Positions 1-8,495 of a stretch of 33,655 nt of DNA are shown piece by piece. Both the position numbers and the translations under genes were made by a program. Position 1 is the stretch's first letter. The number at the start of each line of letters is the position of its first letter. The stretch lies in contig JACRCD010000046.1 of assembly GCA_016219175.1 (NCBI GenBank), positions 1-33,655 on the forward strand, written 5' to 3'. The notes below the pieces were generated by a model. That model worked only from the letters and a program-made list of their open reading frames with translations. It was not told where the DNA came from and did not search any database. This DNA is from Deltaproteobacteria bacterium (GTDB lineage Bacteria; Desulfobacterota; Desulfobulbia; Desulfobulbales; SURF-16).

Positions 1-287
1 GCCCCGTTTCTCATGGCCTGAACCGCGTCCTCCGGGGAGGCAAAGGCGGTGATCATGATAAAAGGCAGTTCCGGATTTGTTTTTTTTACGGAATCGAGGA
101 ACTCAAGGCCTCCCATGCCAGGCATTCTGATATCTGATATAACAAGATCAAACTCTCGGCCTTGCACGGCTTTCAGGCCCTTTTCGCCATCTGCGGCGGT
201 GACGGCCTCATACCCTTCTTTTTCAAGAAGTATTTTCAGGAACTCCCGCATGCTGAGTTCATCATCGACGACAAGTATTGTGGACAT
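1..287 (-). CDS. Response regulator receiver domain, partial (C-terminus beyond window)
   Basis: Reverse-strand reading from the ATG at 287 gives a protein beginning MSTILVVDDE that runs off the left edge after about 95 residues. It is a CheY-like receiver: an acidic pair at D8/D9, the phosphoacceptor Asp at about residue 52 in SDIRMPGM, and the conserved Thr in MITAFAS. The SDIRMPGM form is common in NtrC/PilR-type sigma54 activators, so an AAA+ and a Fis-type DNA-binding domain may follow outside the window, but this cannot be seen. No good Shine-Dalgarno sequence precedes the ATG. The upstream region, shared with the divergent DUF2905 gene, is rich in inverted repeats. Confidence 0.85.
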   Translation of the reverse strand, partial: MSTILVVDDELSMREFLKILLEKEGYEAVTAADGEKGLKAVQGREFDLVISDIRMPGMGGLEFLDSVKKTNPELPFIMITAFASPEDAVQAMRNG

Positions 288-333
288 GTTTTACAATAAG
301 TATCTGGGCATGAATTTGATACAGAGTACATCC

Positions 334-415
334 GAGAAATAATTTCTCAGACCAATAGAGCATGAATCCAAAAGGAGCATGCTCTAAAAAAAGTTAGCAG
401 TTTTTGGACTAACTT
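334..415. promoter_or_regulatory. Three consecutive inverted repeats in a divergent promoter region
   Basis: Between the response regulator (-) and the DUF2905 gene (+) there are three dyads: GAGAAAT-a-ATTTCTC at 334-348, AGAGCATG/CATGCTCT at 357-364 and 378-385, and AAGTTAG/CTAACTT at 391-397 and 409-415. None is followed by a T-run, so transcription-factor binding sites are more likely than terminators. The binding protein cannot be named. Confidence 0.4.
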
Positions 416-433
416 ACAAGCCGGTCAATCGGG

Positions 434-439
434 TATAAT
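434..439 (+). promoter_or_regulatory. Perfect -10 box (TATAAT) 8 bp before the DUF2905 start codon
   Basis: TATAAT at 434-439 would place the transcription start at about 446-447, directly at the ATG at 448. A poor -35 candidate, CTTACA, lies at 413-418 with a 15-bp spacer. No Shine-Dalgarno sequence precedes the ATG, so a leaderless mRNA is plausible. Confidence 0.4.
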
Positions 440-447
440 GGATTTCT

Positions 448-648
448 ATGGCGAAAAAATTGATCATTATCGGAATGCTTATTGTTCTTGCCGGGGTGCT
501 GTGGCCCGTTCTGAGTAAGATTCCCCTGGGACGTCTGCCCGGAGATATCGTGGTGCGCAGGGATAATTTCAGTTTTTATTTTCCTCTGACGACTTCAATC
601 ATTATCAGTCTGCTGTTTTCCTTGCTCTTCTGGCTCCTGCGCAAATGA
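448..648 (+). CDS. DUF2905 family small inner-membrane protein
   Basis: This 66-residue protein has two hydrophobic helices (about residues 4-22 and 48-63). They flank a short polar loop with the pattern KIPLGRLPGDIVV, which is the hallmark of the DUF2905 family. Members are small two-helix membrane proteins of unknown function. The gene has no visible ribosome-binding site and may be translated from a leaderless transcript. Its last 54 bases overlap, tail to tail, the 3' end of dusB on the other strand. Confidence 0.8.
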   Translation: MAKKLIIIGMLIVLAGVLWPVLSKIPLGRLPGDIVVRRDNFSFYFPLTTSIIISLLFSLLFWLLRK

Positions 649-1596
649 TGGTTCCTGCAGCAGCATGTCAACAAGCTCCCGTACCTGGCTGAATTCTGTC
701 GCCTGATAGATGTCGTTGCGTATTGATGCGCCATGGGGAAGACCTTTAAAATATTTCCCCGCGTGGCTTCGAATTTTACTTAAGGCCCATTGCGGGTCGC
801 AGAAATCAGCGATGAGCTGGAGGTGGCGTTTTAAGGCAATGAGGCGAATGCGTGGATCCGGGCTGGGTTTTTCCTGCTGGAAAATCCAGGGGTTGCCCAG
901 GGTGGCGCGGCCGATCATTACGCCGTCGCAGCCTGTTTTCTCCATCATGGCCAGCCCTTGTTCGTAAGAGAGGATGTCCCCGTTGCCAATAACGGGAATA
1001 CTGATTTTTCTTTTTACCGCAGCGATGATGTCCCAGTCAACCGTGCCTGAAAAGCCATCGCTCCAGGTTCTGGCATGGATGGTGACGGCCGAGGCCCCGG
1101 CTTCTTCGGCCATCTGCGCGAATTCAGGAGCGTTTTTGCTCTGATGGGTCCAGCCCGATCTGAATTTTACCGTAACCGGTTTGTCAGTGTTCGCGCAGAC
1201 TGCGCGGATTATCCCGGCGGCAAGTTCCGGTGATTTCATCAGGGCGGCGCCGGCCCCCTTTTTTGTCACCTTTTTCACCGGGCAACCCATGTTAAGGTCT
1301 ATGCAGTCAATCGGTTCACGGGAAATCAGAGCGGCCGCCTTGCCCATGACAGCCGGTTCACTGCCGAACAGCTGGATGGCAACAGGTCTTTCTTGCGGGG
1401 TTGATTTGAGCATATCGCACGTTTTTTGCTGGTGATATGACAGCCCATGACAGCTGATCATTTCTGAAAAAACAAGTCCCGCGCCATATTCGCGGCAAAG
1501 CAGGCGGAAGGGCAGGTCCGTGTATCCGGCTAGAGGCGCTAAAACAAAGGGATTGTCGATTATCAGGCTCCCTATTTGCAGCGGTTTTATTTTCAT
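595..1596 (-). CDS. dusB: tRNA-dihydrouridine synthase, DusB/NifR3 family
   Basis: This 333-residue FMN enzyme reduces specific uridines in tRNA to dihydrouridine using NADPH. The N-terminal TIM barrel starts with APLAGYTDLPFR (about residues 20-31), a FMN-binding segment. The catalytic Cys is C105 in DLNMGCPVKKV, followed by KKGAGAALM. VTVKFRSGW and IPVIGNGDI with GVMIGRATLGNPWIF are the expected flavin and phosphate-binding strands. Length is normal for DusB. The last roughly 18 residues (EPEEQGKQQTDND tail) are low-complexity and overlap the convergent DUF2905 gene. It is divergent from the transketolase gene. Confidence 0.93.
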   Translation of the reverse strand: MKIKPLQIGSLIIDNPFVLAPLAGYTDLPFRLLCREYGAGLVFSEMISCHGLSYHQQKTCDMLKSTPQERPVAIQLFGSEPAVMGKAAALISREPIDCIDLNMGCPVKKVTKKGAGAALMKSPELAAGIIRAVCANTDKPVTVKFRSGWTHQSKNAPEFAQMAEEAGASAVTIHARTWSDGFSGTVDWDIIAAVKRKISIPVIGNGDILSYEQGLAMMEKTGCDGVMIGRATLGNPWIFQQEKPSPDPRIRLIALKRHLQLIADFCDPQWALSKIRSHAGKYFKGLPHGASIRNDIYQATEFSQVRELVDMLLQEPSFAQEPEEQGKQQTDND

Positions 1597-1646
1597 GGAT
1601 TTTCTACTGGAGAGTTCGGCTGGAACATAGTAAGATAGCCTCCCCG

Positions 1647-1670
1647 TTAATAATTAAAATACGTTTTAAT
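1647..1670. promoter_or_regulatory. AT-rich dyads between dusB and tkt
   Basis: Two overlapping palindromes lie in the 109-bp divergent gap: TTAAT-a-ATTAA (1647-1657) and ATTAAAA-tacg-TTTTAAT (1653-1670). Their position between two divergent genes suggests an operator or overlapping promoters. AT-rich palindromes arise easily by chance, so confidence is low. Confidence 0.3.
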
Positions 1671-1705
1671 CAATGAACCAGGCAAACTGATCAACTGGAG
1701 ATATC

Positions 1706-3652
1706 ATGACTTTCAAATTAAACCCGAATAATGATCACCTGTCCACGGAAGAGTTGCAAAAGCTTACCGGAATGAGAAAACGCTGCGCCCGCCGCATCCT
1801 GCTGTCAACTGCTCTTGCCGCCTCCGGACATCCCGGGGGATCGCTTTCTTCTCTTGATCTTCTGCTTGTCACCTATGGCCTCATGAACCATAAACCTGAC
1901 GATCCCTGCTGGCAGGACAGGGACCGGGTGGTCATGAGTATCGGTCATATTTCCCCTGGGGTGTACAGTGTGCTTTCCGAGTATGGATATTTTTCGGAAG
2001 AGGAGTTCCTGACCGGATTCAGACGCGCCGGATCGGGTTTTCCCGGGCATGTTGAAAAAATCGTCCCCGGAGTTGAGTGGGATACCGGAAATCTCGGCCA
2101 GGGTTTGTCTGTCGGGGTCGGCATGGCCATGGCCATGAAGCTCAAAGGGTCAAGGCAGAAGGTCATCGTCTTTGTGGGAGACGGGGATCTGCAGAAAGGC
2201 CAGGCTGCCGAGGCGATGCGTTTTGCCAGTAAATTCAAACTCAATAATCTTATCGTCATCATAGATCGTAATCATCTGCAGATATGCGGCGGTACTGACG
2301 AAATTATGCCTTGCGACATCCCGGCCCTTTTTGCCTCCAGCGGCTGGAATGTTGAACTGCTTGACGACGGGCACGATTACAATAAAATTTTCAACATGTT
2401 GTCAGCTGTCTATAACGGCAAAGCCCTGAAACCGGAACGTCCCACCGTGATCAACGCCAGGACCGTCATGGGCAAAGGGATCTCCTTTATGGAAAATCTG
2501 GCCAAATATCATGGCTCTCCGTTAAAAGTTGATCAGCTCGCCCTGGCCTTTGCTGAACTGGGGGTGGAAAATGATTATGACAGGTGGGCAAAACTCCGCA
2601 CCAGCCCGGTTTCCGCCGCCACCAGGCTTGAAAATAAGATTTGCTATCCCGATATTGTAGCCGGGATGCCCGTTGTTTACGGGGCGGACCAGAAGACGGA
2701 TTGCCGGTCGGCGTATGGCACCGCCCTGTATGAACTGGCAAAGGTAAACAATATCCCCGGCCAGACGCCTAAAATTGTCGGCGTCTCCTGCGACCTGGAA
2801 GGGTCGGTCAAGATGGGGGATTTCCGGAAACATATGCCCGAGGCCTTTCTGGAATGCGGCATTCAGGAGCATCATGCCGCCACGATGGCCGGAGCAATAA
2901 GCCGTGAGGAGATGGCTGCTTTTTTCAGTACATTCGGGGTGTTTGCCGTATCCGAGGTTTATAATCAGAACAGGCTCAACGATATCAATCATACCAATGT
3001 CAAGGTTGTCGCCACCCATCTTGGGCTCGATGTCGGCGAAGACGGCCCCACCCATCAGGGGATAGATTTTATCGGTCTCATGCGTAACTATTTTAATTTC
3101 CAGGTATTTCTTCCCGCTGATCCGAATCAGACCGACAAGATTGTCCGCCATGTCGCCACGGTTGCCGGCAATCATTTCGTCGGCATGGGCAGGTCAAAAA
3201 TGGGCATGGTGCTGACTGAGGACGGAACGCCTTTTTTCGGCGCCGGCTACAAGTTTATCCCCGGCAAGGGAGACTGGGTGCGGCGCGGAGGAGCGGGAAC
3301 CATTATTTCCTATGGCACCCTCAGCCCGCAGGTTATGAGCGCCTGGCAGAAACTCCATGATGAAGGGATCGCCGTATCCATACTGCTCATGGCCTCTATT
3401 GTGCCAATTGACAGGGAAAGCGTTATTGCCGCGGCCCGGAGCGGTGGCCCGCTGCTGTCAGTGGAAGATCATCATGTGGATACCGGACTTGGAGCCATAA
3501 TCAGCACCATTCTCGCGGATGAGGGCATAGGCTGCGGATTAAAACGGCTCGGCGTGGCGCACTATGGCTCTTCCGGTAAACCTGGTGATCTTTATGCGGA
3601 GCAGGGGCTTGATGCCGATGGCATTGTCAGAACCTTTAAGTCGCTGCTGTAG
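1706..3652 (+). CDS. tkt: Transketolase (single-chain, TPP-dependent)
   Basis: This 648-residue enzyme of the non-oxidative pentose phosphate pathway transfers two-carbon ketol units. Seen in order: ASGHPGGSLS (substrate/TPP histidine, residue 41-42 region), MSIGH (79-81 region), the TPP/Mg motif starting GDGDLQKGQ (158-166) and ending DRN near 187-189, a conserved YHGSPL, then the second half with GIQEHHAATMAGA (catalytic Glu) and GEDGPTHQG. Length matches the standard fused enzyme rather than the split archaeal type. The usual Glu of the GDG-x-x-x-EG segment is Lys here (K164), which is unusual. A modest ribosome-binding site (CTGGAGA) precedes the ATG. The gene stands alone and is followed by a repeat and a strong terminator. 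Confidence 0.92.
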   Translation: MTFKLNPNNDHLSTEELQKLTGMRKRCARRILLSTALAASGHPGGSLSSLDLLLVTYGLMNHKPDDPCWQDRDRVVMSIGHISPGVYSVLSEYGYFSEEEFLTGFRRAGSGFPGHVEKIVPGVEWDTGNLGQGLSVGVGMAMAMKLKGSRQKVIVFVGDGDLQKGQAAEAMRFASKFKLNNLIVIIDRNHLQICGGTDEIMPCDIPALFASSGWNVELLDDGHDYNKIFNMLSAVYNGKALKPERPTVINARTVMGKGISFMENLAKYHGSPLKVDQLALAFAELGVENDYDRWAKLRTSPVSAATRLENKICYPDIVAGMPVVYGADQKTDCRSAYGTALYELAKVNNIPGQTPKIVGVSCDLEGSVKMGDFRKHMPEAFLECGIQEHHAATMAGAISREEMAAFFSTFGVFAVSEVYNQNRLNDINHTNVKVVATHLGLDVGEDGPTHQGIDFIGLMRNYFNFQVFLPADPNQTDKIVRHVATVAGNHFVGMGRSKMGMVLTEDGTPFFGAGYKFIPGKGDWVRRGGAGTIISYGTLSPQVMSAWQKLHDEGIAVSILLMASIVPIDRESVIAAARSGGPLLSVEDHHVDTGLGAIISTILADEGIGCGLKRLGVAHYGSSGKPGDLYAEQGLDADGIVRTFKSLL

Positions 3653-3674
3653 ATAACAACAGGCAGGTGGCTGG

Positions 3675-3780
3675 TTAGGGGCCGTTATAAAATAACCATT
3701 ACAGATTTGATATCATATCTATACGGCCCCTTATGCCGTTGCCACGCATGGTGTGTTACAGTAATTTATTGACAACGGCT
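3675..3780 (+). repeat. Structured 106-bp dispersed repeat, copy 1
   Basis: About 106 bp, closely matched by a second copy at 11415-11518 in the same orientation. It contains AGGGGCCGT (3677-3685) pairing with ACGGCCCCT (3723-3731), then GCCGTTG (3735-3741) pairing with CAACGGC (3773-3779), with an inner hairpin CACGC-atg-GTGTG. The first and third arms share GCCGTT, so alternative foldings are possible. It could be a MITE-like or REP-like element; no transposase is nearby. Confidence 0.75.
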
Positions 3781-3786
3781 TAAACG

Positions 3787-3829
3787 AAAAGGGGCGTGTT
3801 TGCTTCAAGCAAACACGCCCCTTTTTTTT
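3787..3829. terminator. Bidirectional rho-independent terminator between tkt and lptE
   Basis: A 13-bp GC-rich perfect stem, GGGGCGTGTTTGC with its complement (3791-3803 / 3809-3821), closes on a TTCAA loop. A run of eight T follows and four A precede it. It can terminate the + strand tkt transcript and the - strand rpsF-to-lptE run, which converge here. Confidence 0.92.
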
Positions 3830-3838
3830 ATTCTTATC

Positions 3839-4447
3839 TTATTTGCCTTCGGAAACTTTTTCCTGGGTCGTTTCCTTCTTGGAGAAGGTGTAAAAAAGCT
3901 GCATGTAGATGTTCTCGGCAATGGTATCGACTATCAGTTTCAGGGACTGCCGTTTGTTCATCTCGGTTGCCGCCGCATCGGCGCCGGCCCGGAAGGATTC
4001 CTGCCAGGGAGCATTTCTTTTTTCCAGGATGATTTCGCCCGTGTTATTTTTTTTCAGATGATAACTGTACTTCATCTCAGCCCGGAGTTCCACGGCCCGA
4101 TCCCAGGCGCCATAAGAAAGGCCGGGAAAATGGCTTGATTCGATCACCCCGCCTAAAACATAGTCAGCCTGATCAGGGGTGGTTGCCATGGAAAAATGTC
4201 TGGATTTTTTCAGCCAGCGGACCAGCGCCTGTTTCATTTCGCTTTGCAGGCCAAGCTCACTGCTGTTGTTGCTCCACATATCGACGTAGATGGAGATAGT
4301 CTCGCCTGCCACTGCTTCCGGCCCAGAGTCGTCCTCGCGGCTATAAGGATTAGAGTATCCGCAGGCTGCAAGCGCCACGCAAAGAGTCAGAAAAAGCATC
4401 AACAGACTAAGTTGTTTCGGCTTGGAGGGCTGCATTTTTTTTCTCAT
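3839..4447 (-). CDS. lptE: LptE-like LPS-assembly lipoprotein
   Basis: This lipoprotein of about 202 residues has a basic N-terminus, a hydrophobic segment and a lipobox LAAC, predicting signal peptidase II cleavage and an outer-membrane anchor. The body (GYSNPY near the Cys, ADYVLGGVIESS, then RAVELRAEMKYSYHLK) fits the LptE family, which plugs LptD during LPS insertion. Its position directly after leuS matches the conserved leuS-lptE order. A longer reading from a TTG at 4477 would overlap leuS. The ATG at 4447, just before the basic residues of the signal peptide, is preferred. The usual next gene, holA, is absent; the operon ends at the terminator. Confidence 0.78.
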   Translation of the reverse strand: MRKKMQPSKPKQLSLLMLFLTLCVALAACGYSNPYSREDDSGPEAVAGETISIYVDMWSNNSSELGLQSEMKQALVRWLKKSRHFSMATTPDQADYVLGGVIESSHFPGLSYGAWDRAVELRAEMKYSYHLKKNNTGEIILEKRNAPWQESFRAGADAAATEMNKRQSLKLIVDTIAENIYMQLFYTFSKKETTQEKVSEGK

Positions 4448-4463
4448 TGGATTTGCTGTCTCG

Positions 4464-6950
4464 CTACGATACGACAATATTTACCAGCTTGTTGTTGACG
4501 ATTATCATTTTTCTGATTGTTTTGCCGTCAATAAATTTTTGCACCTTGTCATCAGCGAGGGTTTTTTCTTTGACCGTATCTTCATCACAATCCGCCGCCA
4601 CCTGTAATTTGCTGCGGACCTTGCCGTTGATCTGCACGACAAGGGTGATGAAATCTTCTTTGATGGCTTCCGGATCAAAGGAGGGCCAGGGCGAATGGGA
4701 AAGGTCGGTGGCATGCCCCAACCGCTGCCAGATTTCTTCGCAGAAATGGGGAACCATGGGTGATAAAAGCTGGATGATCGCCTCCACTGCCTCTTTGATT
4801 ATTTCAGTCCGCGGTTTCTCCGGAACATTTTCTCCCGTCAGGGTGTAAAGGGTATTGGTCAATTCCATGACGGCGCTTATGGCGGTATTGAAATGAAATT
4901 TCCCGTCAATATCGCTGCCAACCTTGCTGATCGTCTGATGGGTCTTGCGGTGCAGTTCGCGGCTGGGGCTGTTTAATGTTTCCGGTAAAACGTTTGCGGA
5001 ACGGGTCAAGGTCTCCATATTGTCATGCACAAAACGGTACACCCGGTTTAAAAAACGGTAAGCGCCTTCAACGCCCTGATCGCTCCATTCCAGATCACGT
5101 TCAGGGGGCGCGGCAAAGAGGCTGAAAAGCCTCACGGTATCCGCCCCGTATCGTTTAATGAGTACGTCCGGATCGACCACATTGCCCTTGGATTTGGACA
5201 TTTTTGTGCCGTCTTTTATCACCATGCCCTGGGTCAGCAGATTGGCAAAGGGTTCGTTGACGGATAAATAGCCGATATCCCGTAAGACCTTGGTGAAAAA
5301 ACGGGCATAGAGCAGATGGAGAATGGCATGCTCAACCCCGCCGATATATTGATCAACAGGCAGCCAGTAATCCACCTCTTGTTTGTCCAGCGGGCCTTCC
5401 GTGTATCCCGGGCAGGCATAACGGGCATAATACCAGGATGATTCCACGAAGGTATCCATGGTATCTGTTTCACGGCGTCCGGGCCCGCCGCACCGGGGAC
5501 AGGTTGTCGCATGGAAACTAGCCAGGTCATGCAGAGGAGATTTCCCTGATTTTTCAATGGTCACGTCAGGGGGAAGGGTGACCGGCAGATCCTTTTCAGG
5601 AACCGGCTGGACCCCGCATTTTTGGCAATAAATCATGGGAATCGGCGCGCCCCAGTAACGCTGGCGGGAAATGCCCCAGTCGCGCAGCCGGTAGGTTGTC
5701 TGCTGTTTGCCAAATCCTTGTTCTCGGGCCTGTTCGGTGATTTTTATTTTTGCCGTATCCGAGGGAAGAGTGCTGAACTCACCGGAGTTAACCAGTGTGC
5801 CAGCCTCCTCATAGGCGGTTGTCATGGTTTTGCCATCCAGCGTTTCCCCCGCCGGTTGGATGACCACCTTGACCGGCAGATCGTATTGCCGGGCAAACTC
5901 GAAATCCCGCTGATCATGGGCAGGGACGGCCATGACCGCTCCCGTGCCGTATTCCGCCAGCACGAAATTCGCGGCATAAATGGGAAGTTTATCCCCGGTA
6001 AAGGGATTAACGGCATAACGTCCGGTGAAAACCCCTTCCTTGGCCAGTTCGTCTTCCGGATTCTGCCGCTGTTTTTCAATGCGCGTCTTTTCCGCAAAGG
6101 CAGTGATTTCCTTTTCCCGTCCCGTGCCCTGGCAGAGTTCATGGATATATTTATGATCCGGGGCAATGGACATGAAGGTCGCCCCGTAAATCGTGTCAGG
6201 CCTGGTGGTGAAAATGGTCAGCTTTTTATCAAAACCATCGACGATGAAATCAATCTCGGCGCCGGTGCTCTTGCCGATCCAGTTCCTTTGCATGGTGAGG
6301 ACCTTTTCAGGCCAGCCTTTCAGGTTGTCGCATTCAGCCAGCAGCTCCTCGGTGTAATCAGTAATCTTGAAAAACCAGCCGTTCATCTCCCTGGGCAGCA
6401 CGCTTTCATCGCAGCGCCAGCAGCATCCGTCAATCACCTGTTCATTGGCAAGAACGGTCTGGCAGGTCTCACACCAGTTGACCGTGGTGACTTTTGGATA
6501 AACCAGACCTTTTTCGTAGAGTTTGATAAAAAACAGCTGTTCCCATTTATAGTACTCGGGCCGGCAGGTGGCAATCTCCCGGCTCCAATCGTAACTGAGG
6601 CCCATGCCCTGCAGCTGCTTTTTCATGTAATCAATATTTTCATAGGTCCATTTGGCGGGATGGGTGCTGTGTTTTATGGCCGCATTCTCCGCGGGAAGTC
6701 CGAAGGCGTCCCAACCCATGGGGTGCAGGACGTTATAGCCCTGCATCCGTTTAAAACGGGCCACCACATCGCCAATTGAATAATTACGAACATGCCCCAT
6801 GTGGATGCGGCCGGAGGGGTAAGGAAACATCTCCAGCAGGTAATATTTTTTTGCCTGGGATTTCGATGAGACCTTAAATGTTTCTTCGTTTTTCCATTTG
6901 TCCTGCCATTTTTTCTCTATGGCCGCAAAATCGTAAATGTTCGTATTCAT
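4464..6950 (-). CDS. leuS: Leucyl-tRNA synthetase
   Basis: This 828-residue class I aminoacyl-tRNA synthetase charges tRNA-Leu. The HIGH motif is HMGH at 50-53 in [12 protein letters not shown], and the KMSKS loop is exact at 583-587 in [11 protein letters not shown]. The CP1 editing domain shows [13 protein letters not shown] and the [10 protein letters not shown] segment. A CxxC/CxxC pair near residue 170 (CETC, CCWRC) and another CPRCGG before the KMSKS region look like zinc sites. The C-terminal anticodon-binding and VVQINGKVR regions are present, so the gene is full length. It sits 48 bp downstream of dnaB and 16 bp upstream of lptE, probably in one transcript. No clear ribosome-binding site is seen. 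Confidence 0.97.
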   Translation of the reverse strand: MNTNIYDFAAIEKKWQDKWKNEETFKVSSKSQAKKYYLLEMFPYPSGRIHMGHVRNYSIGDVVARFKRMQGYNVLHPMGWDAFGLPAENAAIKHSTHPAKWTYENIDYMKKQLQGMGLSYDWSREIATCRPEYYKWEQLFFIKLYEKGLVYPKVTTVNWCETCQTVLANEQVIDGCCWRCDESVLPREMNGWFFKITDYTEELLAECDNLKGWPEKVLTMQRNWIGKSTGAEIDFIVDGFDKKLTIFTTRPDTIYGATFMSIAPDHKYIHELCQGTGREKEITAFAEKTRIEKQRQNPEDELAKEGVFTGRYAVNPFTGDKLPIYAANFVLAEYGTGAVMAVPAHDQRDFEFARQYDLPVKVVIQPAGETLDGKTMTTAYEEAGTLVNSGEFSTLPSDTAKIKITEQAREQGFGKQQTTYRLRDWGISRQRYWGAPIPMIYCQKCGVQPVPEKDLPVTLPPDVTIEKSGKSPLHDLASFHATTCPRCGGPGRRETDTMDTFVESSWYYARYACPGYTEGPLDKQEVDYWLPVDQYIGGVEHAILHLLYARFFTKVLRDIGYLSVNEPFANLLTQGMVIKDGTKMSKSKGNVVDPDVLIKRYGADTVRLFSLFAAPPERDLEWSDQGVEGAYRFLNRVYRFVHDNMETLTRSANVLPETLNSPSRELHRKTHQTISKVGSDIDGKFHFNTAISAVMELTNTLYTLTGENVPEKPRTEIIKEAVEAIIQLLSPMVPHFCEEIWQRLGHATDLSHSPWPSFDPEAIKEDFITLVVQINGKVRSKLQVAADCDEDTVKEKTLADDKVQKFIDGKTIRKMIIVNNKLVNIVVS

Positions 6951-6998
6951 ATTATTGTGTCTGGTTGTTGTTGATGGTTTTTATAAAAAGAGAGGAGA

Positions 6999-8360
6999 TC
7001 AGTTCTGAAAACCAGCCGTCAGAGGCGCCAGATTTTCAAAACTTGTGTATTTGCCGAGGAAGGCCAGCTCCACTGTTCCTGTCGGGCCATTCCTCTGTTT
7101 GCCTATGATTAATTCGGCAATGCCGCGTTTCGGATTGTCTTCAGCTTTGTTATAGACCTCATCCCGGTATATAAAGCAGATAACATCGGCATCCTGTTCA
7201 ATTGCCCCGGATTCGCGAAGATCAGAAAGCTGGGGCCGTTTATTGGGTCTGCTTTCAAGGCTTCTGTTTAACTGGGAAAGAGCGATGACCGGGATGTCAA
7301 GCTCCTTGGCCATGGCCTTCAGCGATCTGGAAATATCGCTGATTTCCTGTTCCCTGCTTTCAGAGCGGCCACGCATAAGCTGCAGATAATCAACAACGAT
7401 CAGACCAATATCGTGCTCGGCCTTCAGTCTCCGTGTCTTGGCCCTCATTTCAAGCACGGAAAGGGAAGGGGTGTCATCGATAAAAATTTTGGCTTGAGAC
7501 AGTTCCCCGGCTGCCCTGGTTAATTTAGGCCAATCGTTATCCTTTATAAAACCGGTGCGCAAATCATTGGAATCAACCTTGCTGAGAGAGCAAAGCAGCC
7601 GAAGGCCAAGCTGCGCCTTTGACATCTCCAGGCTGAAAACCCCAACGGATGTGCCATGGTGGAGGGCGGTATTCTGCACAATATTCATGGCCAGGGCGGT
7701 TTTTCCCATACTGGGCCGGCCGGCCAGGATAATAAGATCAGCAGGCTGAAGCCCCGCGGTCATTTTGTCAAATTGTTCAAAGCCCGTCGGAACTCCCGTG
7801 ATAAGTTCCTTTCGTTCGGCAAGGGTGGTTACCCGCTCAAAGGCTTTGGTGATGATTTTGCTTAAGGCTTCAAAGTCCTCTCCCCCCTTATCCCTGGCAA
7901 TTTCAAAAACAGTCTGTTCCACCTCATCAAGCAGCTTTTCAATATCATCCTGTTCCTCGTAACAGCGGGAGGCTATATCAGTGGATGTGGCAATGAGTTT
8001 TCTCAATATCGCTTTTTCACGAACGATTTTTGAGTAAAAAATAATATTTGATGCCAGGGGTACCAGGTCGGTCAGGGAAGCAAGATAGGCGGGACCGCCT
8101 GCCTCGGTCAGTGTATTGGATGTTTTCAGGAAGTTAGTAACGGTGATGAGGTCCTGTGGTTCATTTTTTTCAAACAGGGCCAGCATGGCCTGAAAAATGA
8201 GTTTGTTTGCTTGAAAATAGAAATCATCAGGCTGGATAAGAGCGATGGTCTTGGGCAAAATTCCCTGCTGCTGGAGAACTGCCCCTAAAACACACTGCTC
8301 AGCGTCCTTATTGTGAGGTGGAATCCGGTGAGCTGGTGTGAAAGATTCTTGCGCTGTCAT
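6999..8360 (-). CDS. dnaB: Replicative DNA helicase DnaB
   Basis: This 453-residue hexameric 5'-3' helicase of the replication fork has the N-terminal DnaB domain starting PPHNKDAEQCVLGAVL. The RecA-like C-terminal domain has Walker A GRPSMGKT (214-221), Walker B LIVVDYLQLM, and DnaB-specific SQLNRSLE and SDLRESGAIEQDAD segments. Length is normal and no intein is present. It follows rplI, as in many bacteria, after a 135-bp gap holding a 13-bp hairpin. No good Shine-Dalgarno sequence lies upstream of the ATG. Confidence 0.97.
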   Translation of the reverse strand: MTAQESFTPAHRIPPHNKDAEQCVLGAVLQQQGILPKTIALIQPDDFYFQANKLIFQAMLALFEKNEPQDLITVTNFLKTSNTLTEAGGPAYLASLTDLVPLASNIIFYSKIVREKAILRKLIATSTDIASRCYEEQDDIEKLLDEVEQTVFEIARDKGGEDFEALSKIITKAFERVTTLAERKELITGVPTGFEQFDKMTAGLQPADLIILAGRPSMGKTALAMNIVQNTALHHGTSVGVFSLEMSKAQLGLRLLCSLSKVDSNDLRTGFIKDNDWPKLTRAAGELSQAKIFIDDTPSLSVLEMRAKTRRLKAEHDIGLIVVDYLQLMRGRSESREQEISDISRSLKAMAKELDIPVIALSQLNRSLESRPNKRPQLSDLRESGAIEQDADVICFIYRDEVYNKAEDNPKRGIAELIIGKQRNGPTGTVELAFLGKYTSFENLAPLTAGFQN

Positions 8361-8449
8361 CTTGTCGCGGTTTGCTGGGTTTGGCTATGGAACACGAATG
8401 AAATTCGTAGAGAAAATACGGAAGAAAACTTAGGCGAACAATCAGACAA

Positions 8450-8483
8450 CCGGAAAACCCGAATATCGTGTCGGGTTTTCCGG
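8450..8483 (-). terminator. 13-bp perfect hairpin between rplI and dnaB
   Basis: CCGGAAAACCCGA (8450-8462) is exactly complementary to TCGGGTTTTCCGG (8471-8483), with an 8-nt loop. It lies 13 bases after the rplI stop in the direction of transcription. No T-run follows on the minus strand, so it may be a leaky terminator, an mRNA-end stabiliser or a processing site that lowers dnaB expression relative to the ribosomal proteins. Confidence 0.5.
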
Positions 8484-8495
8484 CAGACGATACAA

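Noticed and set aside
5622-6779. 385-codon open frame on the + strand opposite leuS
   Set aside because: Lies entirely antisense to a well-supported leuS; no family motif and no ribosome-binding site. Long antisense frames are expected opposite codon-biased genes.
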